Made by a program: the position numbers and the translations under genes. A stretch of DNA of 64,000 nt from Magnolia sinica. Lineage: Eukaryota > Streptophyta > Magnoliopsida > Magnoliales > Magnoliaceae. Numbering within the stretch: the stretch's first letter is position 1; every line of letters begins with the position of its first letter. Positions 46,816-58,260 of this stretch are shown piece by piece. The stretch covers positions 78,056,459 to 78,120,458 of the forward strand of contig NC_080579.1 in assembly GCF_029962835.1 (NCBI RefSeq), read 5' to 3'. The notes under the pieces were generated by a model, which saw only the letters and a list, made by a program, of their open reading frames with translations, did no database searches and was not told where the DNA came from.

Positions 46816-47195
46816 TGCTAGGTTATCTTTTGTCACCGGCTTATATAGATGGTCCTTTGATAATTCAGGTCTACTGGGGAGAGATGGCTGTACATTATCC
46901 AGTTCAACCGCATCTACGTTATCATTTATCTGATCTCAAGTGATAAAAAGTAACAGCTCACGCATCAGATTATCTACGCGCACATGAAAATGGACCATTA
47001 GTTTGTGAACCAAAACCAAAAATCCCCACACATGTGACAATGGACCATCCTGATTTTCTGTACGGTCCGGATCCACTGATAGGTACCTCGCACGCTGGTG
47101 CCCAAACGCGCATGCCACACGTGCATAGCTCGCTTGTGCCTTCGAGTCTGCCACCAATAGTACTTACAAAAGGGAAAGACAAAAGGCGGTTATAT
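46816..47195. other. Noncoding stretch without identified gene
   Basis: Frames on both strands between 46936 and 47237 overlap one another and lack domains. No element ends were resolved. Confidence 0.35.
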
Positions 47196-47570
47196 AATAG
47201 TCTCGCAGCGCATGATGCTTGGTACGCAGGCCCTTAGAAATTGCACACGTGTCATACACTAACTCAAGAAAAACTGACCTGTGAAACTCTATCAACATGT
47301 CACAGCATCAAAAAATTATTTATTGAAGAATCTTAAACTATGATTAAAGGACAGCTGTTTGTTGAAATACAACCGTTGGATATTTATATTTTTAACCGGC
47401 CAAAACGAGTAACCATTGGATATTTTTAATCAGTGTAATGTTTGTTTTATGATACATCTCAACGAGGAAACGTAATTTGGAAAGTTTAAATTGATTTATT
47501 TGTATCCTAAGAAAGAAAATTTTAAGTGCCTGCGTATCATGCATCACTTATGCCAGAGTATTAAGTTTTT
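47196..47570. mobile_element. MITE, first of a related pair
   Basis: Left 'gcgcatgatgcttggtacgcaggc' (47210) is mirrored by 'tgcctgcgtatcatgcatcac' with 'ccagagta' (47529-47560). Inner text 'aaattgcacacgtgtcatac' and 'ccgttggatat' is shared with the copy at 48112. TSD unclear. Confidence 0.5.
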
Positions 47571-48111
47571 GTCGGACGCGAATTCCTTTGTCCCCGGCGA
47601 CAGGAAGTTTGTGTGTTTCGGAATGTACGTGGAGCCTGCATAGATTTATGTGAGAAATCTCATCCCTCCGTCAATTTATTAAAATCAAAATAGGAAAGAA
47701 ATCAAAAGAAAAGGCAGTTTCAAAACTGAGGTTGACCACACGACAGGAAATAGTAGGGATTCAACGTATGCAGTTCACAGAAGTCTCAAATTAGGATAAT
47801 ACCTGCTCAAACAGTTTCTCTAGTGGTAATAACCTTTATGAACGGTTTGGATTGGATATAAACATCATGGTAAACTCCCGCAAGGTTTCAACGGTGGAAG
47901 TTTCCATCCTCAGTGTTTCCTGTCGTGTGGCCATATGATTTTGAATTTGTGTTATTTTAAAATTCCTATTCTATTCTGAGATTGAAAAACTGATGGACGG
48001 AGTGGATTCCTTACAAAAATTTATGTGGGCCCCACTTGGCTTCTGACCAAAGTAACTTCACGTGGGCTGGGCACATGCAAGTCACCTACGTTTTTGTCGG
48101 GAGAAAAGCTC

Positions 48112-48512
48112 TGGTACTCTGGCAAGGTCTGATGCATGGTACACAGGCAAACAGTTTACTCAGAAATTGTACACACGGGATACAGTTGATTGAAATTAAA
48201 CAGTGATTTCAAATATATCTCAACCTACAATTAGTATTTGACCATCTCCCTACCACATTTGTGGACATTTGTTGGACGGCTAAAATTAAAAGTTGGAAAA
48301 TTAAAAGTATCCAACGGTCTTATTTCAACAATCAAGTTTCCAGGAATGAGAGGTTAGTGCTTGAAAGTTGAAACCGATCTAATATTTTGATTGTATATTG
48401 AAATTACTGAGTTGCATAATTAGCCGATTTAATTCGAGTTAATATACGACATCACTGCCCACTTTTAATTGCCTGCGTATAAAGTCTCCTACGCCGCTGG
48501 AGTATAAAATAA
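48112..48512. mobile_element. MITE, second of a related pair
   Basis: Left 'tactctggcaaggtctgatg' with 'catggtacacaggc' (48115) is mirrored by 'tgcctgcgtataaagtctcc' and 'ctggagta' (48467-48504). Internal 'aaattgtacacacgggatac' and 'tccaacggtc' match the copy at 47196. Between the two copies lies a half-core MITE segment (47600-48060). Confidence 0.5.
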
Positions 48513-48531
48513 CTCCCCAAAGAAACATGGC

Positions 48532-49047
48532 GGATTGTGTCGTAAGTCGTAACTCACTACGCTATGTCGTGGTGATAAAACTGTATGGGGCCCACGTTGA
48601 TGTATTTGTCAGTATCCACGCCGTCCATCCGTTTTCACATATAATTTTAGTGCGTATGACCAAAATTGAAACATACCCAATTCCCAAGTAGACCACACCA
48701 CAGAAAACAGTGAGGATAATGACGTCCACCGTTGAAACATTCCTAGGGCCTACAGTGATTTTATTTTTCATCCAAACCGTTCATGAGGTCAAACAGAGAT
48801 GGATCAAGGGAATAAACAAGTGTAACCTTGATCAAAAACATCTGTGATCCCCAATAAATTTTCAACGGTAAAAATTCAATTCACACTGTTTCCTGTGGTG
48901 TGTGGTCCACTTGAGCTTTGGAATGTTTAAATTTTGTTACAATGCCCTAAAATGAGCTGGAAAACGGATGGACGGCGTGGATAAGACACAAACATCACGG
49001 TGGGCCCCATACAGTTTACTCACAACGCTATACTCGCTACACACTCC
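48532..49047. mobile_element. Core-type MITE just upstream of the HMGA-like gene
   Basis: Left 'actgtatggggcccac' (48581) and right 'gtgggccccatacagt' (49001) are perfect mirrors; outer ends pair loosely ('ggattgtgtcg' with 'cgctacacactcc'). It contains the full palindromic core (CCGTCCATCCGTTTT and inverse ACGGATGGACGGCGTGG). It ends about 256 bp before the start codon of the next gene. TSD not resolved. Confidence 0.7.
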
Positions 49048-49261
49048 GCTCTCCTAAATCCAAAACCCCAGCCTCCACGCCAGCAATCCATGTGATCCCT
49101 TCCTCATCAACTCCCAACCGTCCGATCCTCACCTTTCTCCTCCATATCCAGCCGTCCATTTAAAAACTCAAACCCAACCTTTTTTTCTCGACCCCAGATC
49201 CATCCCAAACACCCCAGCACCTGTTAAATCCCTTTCCTTCTCCATCTCCAAAGAAAAGCAC

Positions 49262-49268
49262 TCTCTCA

Positions 49269-49302
<34 letters not shown>

Positions 49303-49303
49303 C
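49262..49303 (+). repeat. (CT)n tract in the presumed 5' UTR
   Basis: About 15 CT units with interruptions directly before the ATG at 49304. CT/GA microsatellites are common in plant 5' UTRs and core promoters. Upstream, 'ccatttaaaaactc' near 49155 is the only weak TATA-like candidate. Confidence 0.7.
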
Positions 49304-49899
49304 ATGGCTACAGAAGAAGGCAGTAAACCTCCTTCCCTCAATCAATATCCTGAGGTAAAAGAAAAGAAATCAAAATCCAAGAAAATCACGATTTTCCTCA
49401 CATCAAAATCCATCTAATTCCTGTTTTTTCCTTTTTTCAGATGATTTTAGCAGCGATTACAGCTCTCAACGATAAGAACGGATCCAACAAATCCTCTATC
49501 TTGAAATACATCGAGTCATCGTACGGTAATCTACCGCCCGGCTACTCGGCGTTGGTGGCCCACCACCTCTCTAGGATGAAGGATTCTGGGGAGCTCGTGA
49601 TGATCAAGAACAATTACATGCGGTCGAGCGACGCTCCCCCAAGGAGGGGTCGAGGGAGGCCACCGAAGCCGAAGCTCCCGCTTCCGTCCGGCACGGTGGT
49701 CACTTCGCCCAGACCGAGAGGCCGGCCGCCAAAGTCAAAGGATCCTTCGGCTCTGGCGGCTAAAAAGGCCGTGGCGGCAGCATCTGGGCTGTCGCCACGG
49801 CCTCGTGGGCGGCCGCCTAAGAAGGCTCGCCCGGAGGCTGCTGGTTTGCCTAGGCCCCGCGGGCGCCCTCCTAAGGCGAAACCGCCTCGATTTGATTGA
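49304..49899 (+). CDS. HMGA-type chromatin protein: H1/H5-like domain plus four AT-hooks
   Basis: Two exons: 49304-49354 (17 codons, MATEEGSKPPSL start) and 49441-49899, with an 86-base GT...AG intron in phase 0; total 169 residues plus stop. Plant HMGA proteins are nuclear architectural factors that bind the minor groove of AT-rich DNA and help shape chromatin at promoters. Residues about 14-78 form the linker-histone globular (H15) domain (YPEMILAAI, LNDKNGSNKSSILKYIE, HHLSRMKDSGELVMIKNNY). Four AT-hooks follow: residues 86-93 (RGRGRPPK), 108-115, 137-144 and 155-162 (R-P-R-G-R-P-P-K). Length and order match plant HMGA (HMG-I/Y) proteins. The start is chosen because MATEE...KPPSL is the family N-terminus and the splice sites join in frame. 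Exon 2 is GC-rich against its AT-rich surroundings, as expected of the one functional gene. Confidence 0.95.
49355..49440 (+). other. Intron of the HMGA-like gene
   Basis: GTAAAAGAAA at the donor, a pyrimidine-rich 'ctgttttttccttttttcag' acceptor, AT-rich body with 'catctaattc' as a possible branch region. Confidence 0.9.
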
Positions 49900-50088
49900 A
49901 ATGTTTGATGACAATGTTGATTTTTTTCTTTCTTTGTGAGTGATGGTTATTTTAGGATTAGTGTGTGTTTGTAATTCCATGTACATTATGGAGCTGTTGA
50001 GGCTTCTTTAGCCTTCTGCTTATTTTAACAAATTGACTGTGTTGTGTTGGGTGTTTGTTGATTACCAATGCTGGTTTTTTCTTTTTCT

Positions 50089-50101
<13 letters not shown>
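49900..50101 (+). other. Probable 3' UTR of the HMGA-like gene
   Basis: T-rich sequence after the stop with 'tttgtaattccatgtacattatgg' near 49968-49992, a plausible plant polyadenylation neighbourhood. The end is not determinable from sequence alone. Confidence 0.45.

Positions 50102-50128
<27 letters not shown>
50102..50128. repeat. Poly(T) run
   Basis: 27 T's preceded by a CTTTTT-rich tract; a forward open frame through it is an artefact of low complexity. Confidence 0.95.
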
Positions 50129-50134
<6 letters not shown>

Positions 50135-50643
50135 TTTAATTTGGGGTTGGGCATATGGGTCCATGTTCTAAGTAATCCTGACTGTTGGTTTGATGCACCT
50201 TACTATGAATGGACCATGCCATGGAAGATCCTAGCCACCCATCTTGGGACATGTTTAAGTTGGGTGTGGACTATTGATGTGTTTCTTTTCTTTTAATCGT
50301 CTATTTGTAGGGGACAAAAATGGGTTAGGTTGTCCAAGGTCCATTTATGGTGGGTTCTCTGGGATATTGAAGTATGGGTCCTGGTTGTTAGAGCTGAACT
50401 GTAATTCAGCTTCTTTTGTTTGCTTAGAGAATGTTAGACATAGTATGCTCCATGGTTCTGTTATTACTGGCATTGGCCTTTGGGGTGTGTTTGGGTGATA
50501 TCAAGATTTCAATTTAAGTATCAATTAAATTGACTATTCTGTAACCTTATTACAAAGTGAGGTGTTTGGTCTTGGTGGGAAAATTTTGTAAGTTTGAAAG
50601 TTCCCAAAATTGAGAAGGGAACTTCAAGAAAAAGTATTTATAA

Positions 50644-50815
50644 TTGGGATTTGGAAAATCTTAATTACAGTACAACTATTATCCTTATTCCCTAGGAGAG
50701 TTTCTTTACATCAACAACCCCAATCTCTCTCTTGGGAATTGAAAAATCCTAATTACCAGTACAACTATTTTCCTTATTCCCTAGGAGAGTTTCCTTCCAT
50801 CAACAACCCCAATCT
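50644..50815 (+). repeat. Tandem duplication (~88 bp)
   Basis: 'aaaatcttaattacagtacaactatt..ccttattccctaggagagtttc..catcaacaaccccaatct' is followed directly by a second copy with a few changes. A 216-codon frame across it is produced by this duplication and the following TC tract. Confidence 0.85.
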
Positions 50816-50961
50816 GTGTGTGTGTGGACTTAAAGTTTGGGCTAGTGCCTTTCTATGTGTGAAGGGCACATGGGCAGACCCCATCCTCTTGATTTCAGTC
50901 GTGTGCTTGGTTGTTGATGCTTCCCTAGGATGTTGGGAGGGCCCCTTTACCATTATGTACA

Positions 50962-50963
<2 letters not shown>

Positions 50964-51021
<58 letters not shown>
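50964..51021. repeat. (TC)n microsatellite
   Basis: About 29 TC units, followed by 'gtgtgtgtgcgcac'. Confidence 0.97.
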
Positions 51022-51023
<2 letters not shown>

Positions 51024-51029
51024 GTGTGT

Positions 51030-54000
51030 GTGCGCACATGTGCATGTGTTGTCTTTTTCTTCTTCTTTGTCATCTTCTCTTTGTGTATATCATTATCCGT
51101 CCTCCCTCTTTCTCCATGCCCAACAATTTACCACACACTCCCTCTCTCATTCTTCTTCTTCATCTTCTCTTTGCATATATCTACAATTTTAGTTGCCCAA
51201 AATAGCTTTCAAAGGAGGAGTTTGAATTTTGTGTTGAAAATTTCAAGAGACAATCAATAACCCATTTTTCTAATCAATACCACATGAATTGAATTTTTCT
51301 TGTACTTTTTTTAAAAAGAAAAATGAATGGAAAGTTATTAGAGATTATTATTATTATTATTATTGTTAAATTTAACCTTGAAATTCTCTTTAGTAAGGTT
51401 ATGATGCATTAGAATGAGAGTAGTGTTGTGTTGATCCTAGTTAGTATGAATTGAGGAAATGGTTAGTTTATCTAGATTGTTGACCTGTGGGGCCACCATA
51501 TGGATAAGAATGTCGTGAAAATGTTTTGTATGGGAAGACCAACTTTTGTTATTTGTTTTGATGAGAACATCACTTCACGTACACCCTTACATATGTATCA
51601 GATGAGGTTGGCCGCACCGATTTCTCTGTGGGTAGGTGAGTATTCGTGATCGTGCTGAAAACCCCATGTGCATCTGCGAGCATCTGGAAGACCTCACATT
51701 GGGAAGATGCATGTGTGCTGCTTTGTGGAGTGATCCAAACTGTTGGATCAGAGGGACGTGACAATTGGGCCGTTGGATCACATGATCAGGCCATTGATCG
51801 TGGGTCATCCAAACTAGTTTTCTTAGATTTTATCAGCATTATATGATTTAATTTTAGTTATGTTATGTTTGGACATCATTATGAGTATTTTAGTTGATTT
51901 TATTTAGACTAGGGCTATTTTCATCAAAATTCACAAAGCATGGTGTTAATTGTAATTTTTCAACTTTTTTAAAGCTATAAAAAGTGGGTGGGCATGTGAA
52001 CCCCTCCTTTATTAAGTTTTTGTGATAAAAAAGAGAAAAACTCTTGTTTTCTTCTTCCATCTTCAAAGGATTTGAAGATATTTCTATGTGATTTGGAAGG
52101 GAGATTGGTGTGAGGCTAATCTTCATTAACGGAGGTGCGAGGTCTCCATCTATCCAACACCGTCACCTCTTTTCCCTTCTATCCAGGTATTTTCTTTAGG
52201 TGCTTCATTCTTCCATCCCAAATCTTCATCTTTTTCTAAACTTTACTTTTTCATACCCATCAATAATCCAAACCCTAACCCTACTTCCTATATATATCTC
52301 AATATCTTTAACCCTACTTCCTATATATATCTCAATCTCTTTAACCCTACTTCCTATATATCTCAATCTCTTTAACCCTAATTCACCCTAGGTTGTATTA
52401 GGCCCTCTACCATGAAATACACTATGCCCTATGCTAATTGGATGTCCCTACATCCATTAGATCTTAGTTTCCTTTATTTAATGATCTCGTGTGACGATGT
52501 TGGTAACTTAGGCTAGGATTATGCATGATATCCTTTTTTTTGTTTATGATATTTGTGATGTTTAAGTCAATGCTTGTGTCTTTTTTTGTTAATTGTCTTA
52601 ATTCTATTACTTGATCTCACAAGTTATTTGGTTCATGCATTGTTCCTGCATCAATTTGTTTGTAGTCCACTCACTGGTTAGAATTTCCTAGTGTGGTGGA
52701 GCTTTAGTGCGTTGACCACCCATGATGGACACATTAGATTTGGTGTTTGGATTGCAAAACCATACTGGCATACATGATACTCATAGCCTAATTCATTAGT
52801 TCCTTATAGTCTCTTGATAGAAGTTATTTCTAATGCTCTTGGCAAGAAGAAAGTGGGGGTCCATTGCCATTGATTGAACAATCTCAAGAGGCTATTATAG
52901 GGACTTAGCCAACTTTGCTTCTTCTAGTACACTAGTAGTTATTTACAAATGTGTAGAGAATTAAAGAAAATTTTAAAAAATGATGCACGTGTGCAGAGAT
53001 CTTTGGAACTTTTAGAGTTTTAAGTAGGGTTTTGTGGTGAGGATCTTTGTAGAAGTACCTATTAGGTTTGGCGTGTTTTTAACCATTGGATGAATGCCTA
53101 TTGGCTTCATCTTATACATTGGTGTAAGTAAACTAGAAGGTTATTAAGTCTATATAAGGAGGGTGCTTCATTTGTAACCAACCTTAAGAGCCTCAAAAGT
53201 TATAAGTGCTTGAGTTCCCTAGTGTAATACAAGTGCTCTATCCATCAAGTCATTCTTGTGATCACTCTCGTCTTTCAAATAGCTTGGCTACACTTGAGTG
53301 GTTAGTTGGCTTGTTTAAAAAGAGGTTTATTTATTTATTTATATTATTTTTTAATAATTAAAATGACCCCATGGTTTTACCAATTCTAGCCATTGACCCC
53401 AACTTTCCAATTCTAATTTCTTTGGCTCTCTTACAGGTTTTGATTTATTTTTTTTGGGGATCAAAATGCTCCTCTGCAAGGTTGGTATGTGTATGATGTT
53501 TGAGTGTTGTGGAATTTAAAATGTCATTTTTAAAAAGGGGGAGTGAGTTCCACTAAAGCAAGATTAGTCCCACACCATGAGAGATCTGATTTGCTCATTT
53601 TATTCGGGGCATCTTGGAACCATATAAGGTGTTGATTTCATCTTGATTTAAGGCTCTGTGGCCTTCAAACTGAGATAATGGTGATTATTCATTCCGAATG
53701 TTTCTTTTATTGTGGTCCACCCTTGATGTCTTTTTCCCTCATTTTAGGGGCCGTGCTATGAAATTAAACCCCCATTTGAATGGTTGGTGTGGATTTCAAC
53801 AATTACTCACGGTGGGCCCTACAAAATCTATTCGAAAAAAAAAAGTGGCGCTAAGACCTAATAGAGGACCCATTTCGAACATTCCATTTTTTATTTTTTT
53901 TTAAGAGGGGACCACCACAACAGAAGTTGTTTGACCGTTGTTACTACCTTTATGGGACCCACTGACGTGTTTCTGGTGATTTTTTTGCATTATGTGATTT

Positions 54001-55640
54001 AAAACTCTTTTTGGTGACTTTTTTTTTTTTTTTTTGAATTTTTTCTTCAGAGGGGGGACCACCAACCATTCTGGTCACTCTCTGATGAGCCTTTGGTGAA
54101 CTATTCACTTAGTTGTGGGACCCACATCAACTGTCAGGCCGAAAAAGACTTGTTTGTATATATCACTCTTTGGCTATTGTTGGAACTCGTAGACGACTAG
54201 TCCCTAATATGTTGGCTAAAGGTAAGATAGTGTGGGGAATATGACTTTTTTTTTAAAAATAAAATAAAATAAAGGAGGGGTAGCAGTTGGAAATGCACAA
54301 CGTTTGCTTGTCACTGGCGTTTGTTTGGTTTTATGGCGGGACGTTTGTTTGGTTTTATGGCGGGAAGTGCATTGGCGATAGTCACTGTGAGTGCACTGCG
54401 ACGATCTTGGTTCAATTAATTAAGGGGATTGTTGCTGGAAATGTACATTAGTGATCCTGGTGCAAATGGTCTTTGTGGTTCGCACTTGGCCTTTGTGGAT
54501 CAGACCTATCCTCTTTGGATTGAACTTGGCCTCTGTGGATCACACCTAGCCTTTGTGGATCACACCTGGCCTCTGGATCGTACTAGGTCCTGGTGCAAAT
54601 GCCCTTGAGAATTCACACTTTATGTTTTGTTAATTTATCTATGCTAATAGTTTATCTATCATGCATGACAAGTCCGATTTATCAAAGAGAACCTACTCTT
54701 TGGGCTATGTTATTGCAAAGGTGTCCTTGAAGTGCTTAGTAGAATTTTTAACTCCTTTGAAGGATGATTTTAGGTCCCCTAGGGAGTCTTGGCCCCATAA
54801 AAGCCCATACAAATTGCTTTTATGGGGCCCACCTGTCATTGTGAGTTAAATTTATGTCGTTCATTCAACTGAGGATCCAATTTCAGGGTAGGTGCACAAG
54901 AATGGAGAAAAACCTCATCACAAGTGGACCACAACAAAGGAAACAGTTGTGAATGAGCATCCGATGTTAATGAATATTGTGGCCCATAGAGGGGTTCAAT
55001 TAGATTTAACTTAATGTTTTCTATGGTTCAAGTGTCCTCTGAATAAAACGAGCGGAGAGGAGCGAATCTTCTATGGAGTGGGCCAAATCATGATTTAGTG
55101 AGACCCACTCCTCATTTTTAGATAGGGGTCTCATGATGTTCACAACACTCAACCATCATGAGCATGCTATGCCTTGCAGAGGGACATTTTGGTCCCCAAA
55201 ATTGGAAAACCTATTAGATGGCCAAAGAAATAAGGGAATGGAAACTGGGGGTTAATGGCTAGCATTGGTCAAGCCATGTGACCATTTTAATAAAAAACTC
55301 AAAAGTGGGGTATTTTTTTGGGTGTTGTGTTGTCTATGCTTTTGGAAACACAAATTGTGATAAGTGATATTAGATCTTGATCATGAAGGATTTTGTGACA
55401 CTTGTGGGATGAGGGAGACATGATGTTGTTGGAGGTAACTAGCAACAACCGAGAATGTGGTAATGATGGTGGTCCAAGCAAGTCTAGGAGGGCAAATCCC
55501 ATGACTTGGTAGTGTTATGGAGGCGCAACAAGCATGGTTAGAGATTATTGTAGTTGATAAGCATAATTGGCTTGAATTTATGGGTAATGGGCCTAGGAAT
55601 CTCAATGGGGAGATGCTTAGTGAACTAAACAATTTGACCT
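51030..55640. other. Long stretch without supported genes
   Basis: AT-rich. Contents: tandem ~33-bp 'ctctttaaccctacttcctatatatat' units at 52260-52385; LTR-like promoter text at 51975-52060 and 53150-53250 ('tataaggagggtgcttcatttgtaacc', 'cctagtgtaatacaagtgc'); half-core MITE pieces near 53700-53960 and 54815-55110; a 'ctttgtggatcacacctggcc' repeat at 54470-54570. No frame shows a recognisable domain. Confidence 0.4.
52260..52385 (+). repeat. Tandem repeat, ~33-bp unit, about 3.5 copies
   Basis: Units 'accctacttcctatatatatctcaatctctttaa' with small length changes. The 'aaccctaaccctac' beginning is not a telomere array. Confidence 0.85.
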
Positions 55641-55736
55641 ATACTTAATGTCAAGAAAATGGAAGCTTTCCATGATAATGTGCTTTAGAACATCACTAAG
55701 CTATGAGGGTGTGAGTCCACTAAGGGGTTTTGTTTT

Positions 55737-56177
55737 CTTTTGGTTGTATAGAGAGTGGAAGAGGGACCCACCCAATTGGTCCTTGATTGCTTTTGGTTGA
55801 TACATGGAGAGAGATGTATTTTTTATGGGAATTTTGAGAGAGATAGATAGGGAGAGAGAGAGGGACCCACCCAACCGTACCTTTGATTGCTTTTGGTTGA
55901 TACATGGAGAGAGATGTATTTTTTATGGGAATTTTGAGAGAGAGAGAGAGAGGGACCCACCCAACTGTACCTTTGATTGCTTTTGGTTGATACAAGGGGG
56001 GGGGGGGGGGGGGGAGAGAGTGAGAGAGAGAGAGAGAGAGAGAGTCCAATGGCCTCATTTTCAATTGTTGGTAGATTCCATCATAATAGGTTTTGTAATC
56101 ATTCCTTTTCCTTTTTTTCTTAAGAAAAACATTAATTGTTGGTTCACCATCGCTTCACATAGCTTTATCTTCTACAA

Positions 56178-56231
<54 letters not shown>
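55737..56231 (+). repeat. Tandem ~105-bp units with (GA)n and a poly(G) run
   Basis: 'gattgcttttggttgatacatggagagagatgtattttttatgggaattttgagag' appears at about 55787 and 55885, with a truncated third copy at 55977 leading into (G)16. A second duplicated block, 'gagagtccaatggc..ttgttggtagattccat.ataat.ggttttgtaatcat', lies at 56037-56104 and 56226-56288, separated by (GA)n at 56182-56229. Frames here are low-complexity artefacts. Confidence 0.85.
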
Positions 56232-56439
56232 CAATGGCTTGATTTCTGGCCGTTGGTGGATTCCATAATAATGGGTTTTGTAATCATGCCTTTGTCTAAG
56301 GATTTTGAAATGCCTGAATCAGTGGTAAATGGATTCCATTTACCCACACCGTATAACATTCTAAACACAACTTCGTTTTTCTTTTACCATTGATTACCAT
56401 TGAATCCATGCTGCCAAATGACCCCTTAAAAGAAATCTA

Positions 56440-57014
56440 ACAAGCCATTAGGAGAAAGTGATGTCAAGCTTGAAGGGGACATCCAACCCACATGAGGTTA
56501 GGTGCTTCATTTACAACATGCCTCATTTGGCTAGGGAGTGGTTGAAGAGCCAACGTTATGGATGTTATAAGCCCATGAAGTGGGAGAACTAAACTTGCTT
56601 AATAGCTATGGTGATCATAGGGTGAAGAGTGCCCATAGAAGATGCCATTAGACTTGGTCTAGGTGAAGGAGAATGACAAGGGCTCAAGGCTTGGGTTTCT
56701 AAATATAGTGAGGGATGCCAAAAGAGGCTGAGCCACTTCAGCAAGAATTGATGTGCTTAGATGTATAGATCAATGGGAAGGCCATGCAAATGATGGTAGA
56801 CATGTGGGTAACTTGTGAGTCTTAGGTGAGAAGGCAAGACAATTAGGTTCGACATTGCTAAAGGGCTTAATTAGAATGAAGGCAATCATTTTAGAAGCCA
56901 AACCCATTTAAGATGAAGCATGGACATCACCCTTAGTAATTTTTAGCTATCCAAAATACAACTCAAGTGCATTGCAATGAGTGGGAAAGAATGAGCATTT
57001 TGTCAATTAAGATG
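56440..57014 (+). pseudogene. Decayed gypsy gag/protease remnant
   Basis: Around 56757-56915 the forward strand reads, with stops and frame changes, INGKAMQMMVD, then EKARQLG, then KG..RMKAI and EAKPI. The order matches the aspartic protease of chromoviral gypsy elements (v.INGKat.amvDTGAThnFvs..eA..LGl......kAvNs.akpi), but the catalytic DTG is lost (D-M-W). Upstream text (56456-56600) may be gag. Interrupted by the hAT element at 57023. Non-functional; motif-based call. Confidence 0.45.
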
Positions 57015-57022
57015 GATGCAGA

Positions 57023-57948
57023 TAGAGTTGTACACGAGCAGCGTATGCTCGTTAACTCGCGTGACTCGACTCGACTCGGCTCGAAATGAGTTCGAGCTGA
57101 GCACGAGCTGATTTTTGGTGCTCGAATTGAGTTCGAGCTGAGCACGAGCTTGACCCTGCTTGACTTGACTCGACTTGAATAGTACTTGAAATCGACTCGG
57201 CTCGACTCGGTACTCAACCAGGGGTATATACCCCAAAACAAAAACCCTAAGGAGAGAACTTGACATGCACGAAAAGCCAGCAGTCTTTGCAGACCCAAAG
57301 AGAGAAGACAAGAGACAACCGACAGCCATTTCCCAGTCAACACCCTTCGAAGGCCATCTGTCCTTCCTTCCACGAAATTCCCTTATCCCATCCATCCCAA
57401 AACCCTTCTAAAACCCCTATTTCTTTCCAGAAGAAAAATCAAATCTATTGGATTCCACAAACGTTTCAGGAGCTTTAGAAAGACAAAACCATTTATATAT
57501 ATTTCTTTTTTCCAGCTTCCTCTTTTAAGGCCTTCCCTTTATAGCTGCTTTCCATATATCATTGAAGTCTTGAATTTCAGTTTCATTTGGATTCCATCCC
57601 TCCATCAGAAATAACCGCCCCGGATCGTGTTAAAGAAGAATCCAGAGATTCGGAGATGGTTTGGCTTTTTGGTTCTTGGGCTTCCAACGTTGAGATTTTC
57701 AGAGCTTTGTTTTTTTATTCTTCTGTTTTGGGATGGATGGATCGCAGGGTTCGAAAACTCATACTCGAAACATGCTCGAAGACTCAAACTCGACTCGAAA
57801 ACTCTGCTCGAACTCGGACGAGCCGAGCACGAGTTGGGCATCCGAGCTTGAAGACCAAGCTGAGCCGAGTACGAGCTGGGTGTCTGGCAGTGCGAGCCGA
57901 GCACGAGCTGGGCAATACTCGGCTCGGCTCGACTCGTGTACAGCTCTA
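57023..57948. mobile_element. hAT-like element with CTCGA-type subterminal repeats
   Basis: GATGCAGA is a perfect 8-bp TSD at 57015-57022 and 57949-57956. Termini are TAGAGTTGTACACGAG and, reversed, TAGAGCTGTACACGAG. Each ~200-bp end is built of GAGCACGAGCTG, CTCGACTCGGCTCG and TTCGAGCTGAG words. The 450-bp middle is non-repetitive. Same family as 17832-18329 but nearly twice as long. The overlapping frames in 56963-57996 are produced by the CTCGA repeats; none has a transposase domain. Confidence 0.92.
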
Positions 57949-57956
57949 GATGCAGA

Positions 57957-58260
57957 CATCAACTACCAAGACAACTTTGTTAGCACACTGTCTTAACACT
58001 TTAAGATGGTGAACATGTGTTATATTGCACCCACTCATTGGTTATGTGGAAGCTGAAATTGTGTGGATAGTCTAACATGACACCACGCGCCATATGTAGA
58101 AGCTTAGCGGAGCTTAAAATCGGATACCTTGCACTTCATGCTCTAATGAGGCTATCAATGTAATGGGAGGATGGTAGAATCTCCTACAACCAATGGATAG
58201 TTGGTTTCCAAATGGGGATTCACTTAGATGGACACTCTAGATGTTGATAGACATTAGTAT
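57957..58260. other. Noncoding stretch
   Basis: Resumes the sequence interrupted by the hAT element, and likely continues the same decayed retroelement; no motif is recognisable. Confidence 0.35.

Noticed and set aside
50610-51260. 216-codon forward frame
   Set aside because: Generated by a tandem duplication followed by a TC microsatellite (Ser-Leu repeat); no domain.
52270-52385. Interstitial telomere repeat (aaccctaaccctac)
   Set aside because: Only two short CCCTAA-like units; the tandem unit is ~33 bp and unrelated to TTTAGGG.
55804-56268. 154-codon forward frame rich in Arg-Glu repeats
   Set aside because: Translation of (GA)n tracts and tandem units.
56963-57996. Several overlapping frames of 60-136 codons on both strands
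   Set aside because: They lie in the CTCGA-repeat ends of a hAT element; repeated CTCGACTCG has few stops in any frame.
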